From Coprobacillus sp. (GTDB taxonomy: Bacteria > Bacillota_I > Bacilli_A > RFN20 > CAG-826): a DNA stretch of 23,575 nucleotides. This document shows positions 21,781 through 23,575 of this stretch, piece after piece. The notes beneath the pieces are model-generated. The model was given only the letters and a program-made list of their open reading frames with translations. It was not told the origin of the DNA and did no database searches. The DNA lies in NCBI GenBank assembly GCA_021203745.1, contig JAJQAP010000004.1, positions 1 through 23,575 on the forward strand. The letters run 5' to 3'. The position numbers were made by a program, and so were the translations under genes. Position 1 is the stretch's first letter. Each line of letters starts with the position of its first letter.

Positions 21781-22751
21781 AACGCTACACAAAGTCCATA
21801 TAGATATTGATCTAGATCAAACTCTTCTAAATCATCTATTTTTTCTCCTAGTCCAATAAATCTCACTGGAATACCTAATTGGTCTCTAATAGCAAGGATT
21901 ATTCCACCTTTCGATGTTCCGTCCATTTTGGTAATAACAATTCCTGTTATATTGCATACTTCATTAAATTGCTTAGCCTGAATGACACCATTTTGTCCTG
22001 TCGTTCCATCGATAATTAAGAATGTTTCATGAGGAGCTCCTTCTATTTCTTTAGATAAAACTCTTCTCATTTTAGCGAGTTCATCCATGAGATTGGTTTT
22101 ATTTTGGAGTCTACCCGCGGTATCGACGATTAATAGGTCGACATTTTCTTGTTTTGCCCTTCGCGCTGCTTCGTAGCAGACTGAAGCAGGATCAGCATTA
22201 GGTTCACCATTAACAATTTCAATACCGAGTCGATTTGCCCAAATAGTGAGTTGTTCCACCGCTGCGGCTCTAAAAGTATCTGCCGCACATAGCATCACTT
22301 TTTTACCTTGGTTTTTGTATCGATTTGCTAGTTTTGCAATCGAAGTCGTTTTACCCACTCCATTTACGCCTACTACTAGTAAGACTGTTGGTCCGTTATC
22401 AACAAAACGGATGTCGTTTTGAACTACTTCTCCACTATCTTGATAAGATTCAAACATCGTATCAATAAGGAGTTCATTAATATCTTTTGGATTTTCTAGT
22501 TTTTGCTTTTTTGCTTCATCTAAGACTGACTCAATTATCTTAAAAGAGAGATTAACTCCGACATCCGCTTCAATGAGTATCTCTTCGAGGTTATCAAAGT
22601 AGTCTTGATTAACCTTTTTATATTTAGACGATAGTTTATCTAGTTTAGCGGAAAAGTTCTCTCTTGATTTAGCCATCCCAGAGACATATTTATCATCAAC
22701 CTTGTTCTCTTTTTTAGAGAACTTCTCTTTTAATCTTGATAGGAGTCCCAT
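21777..22751 (-). CDS. ftsY: SRP receptor FtsY
   Basis: FtsY is the membrane-associated SRP receptor GTPase. The 324 residues have a short charged N-terminal segment, the N domain (about 30-110), and the G domain with GVNGVGKTT (128-136), AADTFRAAAVEQL, VDTAGRLQNK, TKMDGTSKGG and FIGLGEKIDDLEEFD. The long acidic A domain of proteobacterial FtsY is absent, as usual in Firmicutes. Its ATG shares one base with the rnc stop (TAATG) and has AAAGGAGTAACTA upstream. In Bacillus smc separates rnc from ftsY; here they touch. Confidence 0.97.
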   Translation of the reverse strand: MGLLSRLKEKFSKKENKVDDKYVSGMAKSRENFSAKLDKLSSKYKKVNQDYFDNLEEILIEADVGVNLSFKIIESVLDEAKKQKLENPKDINELLIDTMFESYQDSGEVVQNDIRFVDNGPTVLLVVGVNGVGKTTSIAKLANRYKNQGKKVMLCAADTFRAAAVEQLTIWANRLGIEIVNGEPNADPASVCYEAARRAKQENVDLLIVDTAGRLQNKTNLMDELAKMRRVLSKEIEGAPHETFLIIDGTTGQNGVIQAKQFNEVCNITGIVITKMDGTSKGGIILAIRDQLGIPVRFIGLGEKIDDLEEFDLDQYLYGLCVAL

Positions 22752-23440
22752 TAGTTACTCCTTTTCTTTAATGCGTTTTTGGCAGCGTCTTCTTCGGCAT
22801 CTTTTTTACGTTTACCCTTACCTGAAGCTAATACAATATCATTAAAGGTAACAGAAACAGTAAAGGTTCTATCGTGAGCGGGTCCTTCTACTTTATCTAA
22901 AACATACTTAACGGATTCTCGATACTCTGATTGCAAGGCTTCTTGAAGCTGTGTTTTATAATCGATAATTTTATCTTCATCGACATTTATCACCTTATCG
23001 AGCATATAAGAAGCGATAAAGTTATAGGTAAAATCTAATCCTTGGTCGAGATAAAGTGCTCCCATTAATGATTCACAGACATCTTCAAGGACATTATCCG
23101 CTTTAAACATCTTCTCTCTATCGACTGAATTACCAATCCTTATATACTGGTCTAAATGCAGAGAGCGGGAAAACTCCGCTAAAGAATGAGATCTAACAAG
23201 ATATGACTTAAGTTTAGACATAGAACCTGGATCCATATGAGACTTATTTTTATAGATAAGATCGGCGACGACATAACCAATAACGGAATCTCCTATAAAC
23301 TCAAGTCTTTCATAGTCATGATGTTTTGTTTTTGCATCGCTATTATAAGAAGAGTGAGTCAAAGCTAAATTAAAGAGCTCCTCATTATGAGGAGTAATAT
23401 TAAGCTCTTTATATAGATCAGTTAATGGTTTTTCACTCAT
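22751..23440 (-). CDS. rnc: ribonuclease III
   Basis: RNase III cuts double-stranded RNA in rRNA processing and mRNA turnover. The 229 residues contain the catalytic signature YERLEFIGDSVIGYV (43-57, with Glu 47 and Asp 51), a second acidic pair in LEDVCESLMGALYLD, and a C-terminal dsRNA-binding domain (about 155-226) ending SGKGKRKKDAEEDAAKNAL. The ATG overlaps the plsX stop region by 8 bases. It is in the same operon as ftsY-ylxM-ffh, which could link it to the predicted antisense overlap of the ffh and trmD transcripts. Confidence 0.97.
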   Translation of the reverse strand: MSEKPLTDLYKELNITPHNEELFNLALTHSSYNSDAKTKHHDYERLEFIGDSVIGYVVADLIYKNKSHMDPGSMSKLKSYLVRSHSLAEFSRSLHLDQYIRIGNSVDREKMFKADNVLEDVCESLMGALYLDQGLDFTYNFIASYMLDKVINVDEDKIIDYKTQLQEALQSEYRESVKYVLDKVEGPAHDRTFTVSVTFNDIVLASGKGKRKKDAEEDAAKNALKKRSN

Positions 23441-23575
23441 CGGTTTTTAATCCCGCTTTAATTTTATCCACAACATTATTTTGGGCGAGTTTATAGGCAA
23501 CATTTAACGCGGATTTGAAGGAATATGTATCGGAGTTACCATGGGCTTTCACTACGACTTTATTTACTCCTAGTA
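23433..23575 (-). CDS. plsX: phosphate acyltransferase PlsX, C-terminal fragment (partial)
   Basis: PlsX makes acyl-phosphate from acyl-ACP for phospholipid synthesis. Only the last 46 residues are in the window. The stretch LGVNKVVVKAHGNSDTYSF matches the family's conserved C-terminal LLG-x-x-G-x-VVKAHGSS block, followed by SALNVAYKLAQNNVVDKI and a stop TGA at 23433-23435. The gene continues beyond the right edge. It overlaps rnc by 8 bases. In Bacillus plsX is followed by fabD, fabG and acpA before rnc; those are not here. Confidence 0.88.
   Translation of the reverse strand, partial: LGVNKVVVKAHGNSDTYSFKSALNVAYKLAQNNVVDKIKAGLKTDE

Noticed and set aside
1..23575. Possible mycoplasma code (TGA as Trp)
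   Set aside because: TGA ends several genes at the expected length (1167, 2939, ylxM, ftsY, plsX, rpsP, rimM) and Trp codons in the conserved motifs are TGG.

Overview
The window looks like a low-GC, Gram-positive (Bacillota) chromosome, probably a reduced-genome Bacilli lineage from a gut-like habitat (RF39, Erysipelotrichales or similar). That placement is inference from the Bacillus-type housekeeping order, the AT-rich coding, and the many Sec-type lipoproteins with near-identical MKK-KLLTS signal peptides. TGA is used as a stop (ends of ffh-adjacent ylxM, ftsY, plsX, and two lipoprotein genes) and Trp is read from TGG, so the mycoplasma code is not in use.

Layout. (a) 1-7316: an array of lipoprotein genes on the minus strand. 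One is cut by the left edge. Four form an operon (3832 down to 325). Three more are single-gene units (3945-4787, 4987-5913, 6051-7316), each with its own strong extended Shine-Dalgarno sequence (SD) and its own intrinsic terminator. The proteins fall into at least three families: A (325, 1167, 2939, 3945, and also 9533), B (1983, 4987) and C (6051). (b) 7421-9349: a two-gene AAA ATPase plus RloB-like module (AbiL/RloAB type, conceptually close to PARIS and OLD systems), bracketed by two copies of one palindromic terminator. (c) 9533-10312: another family-A lipoprotein. (d) 10415-15268: rplS, rbgA, rnhB, dprA, topA, all minus strand. (e) 15379-18126: two tandemly duplicated small lipoproteins (family D), an 18-codon leader ORF, and an AzgA/PbuG-type purine permease. 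(f) 18259-20109: rpsP, khpA, rimM, trmD on the plus strand. (g) 20106-23575: plsX (partial), rnc, ftsY, ylxM, ffh on the minus strand.

Blocks d, f and g are the classic Firmicutes plsX-rnc-ftsY-ylxM-ffh-rpsP-khpA-rimM-trmD-rplS-rbgA-rnhB-dprA-topA neighbourhood. Here the rpsP-trmD segment is inverted, and the permease and family-D genes lie between it and rplS. The inversion leaves trmD and ffh convergent with overlapping stop codons. Each operon's best intrinsic terminator lies inside the coding sequence of the opposing gene.

Functionally the right half serves translation (S16, L19, RimM, TrmD, RbgA), protein targeting (Ffh, FtsY, YlxM), RNA processing (RNase III, RNase HII), DNA topology and uptake (TopA, DprA) and phospholipid synthesis (PlsX). 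The left half is accessory: surface lipoproteins of unknown function that appear to exchange signal-peptide and linker cassettes, plus a probable defence module with unusual key residues. No tRNA, rRNA, IS element or CRISPR array was seen. No gene-free stretch exceeds 300 bases; the longest, 48-324, holds only a promoter -10 and a terminator.
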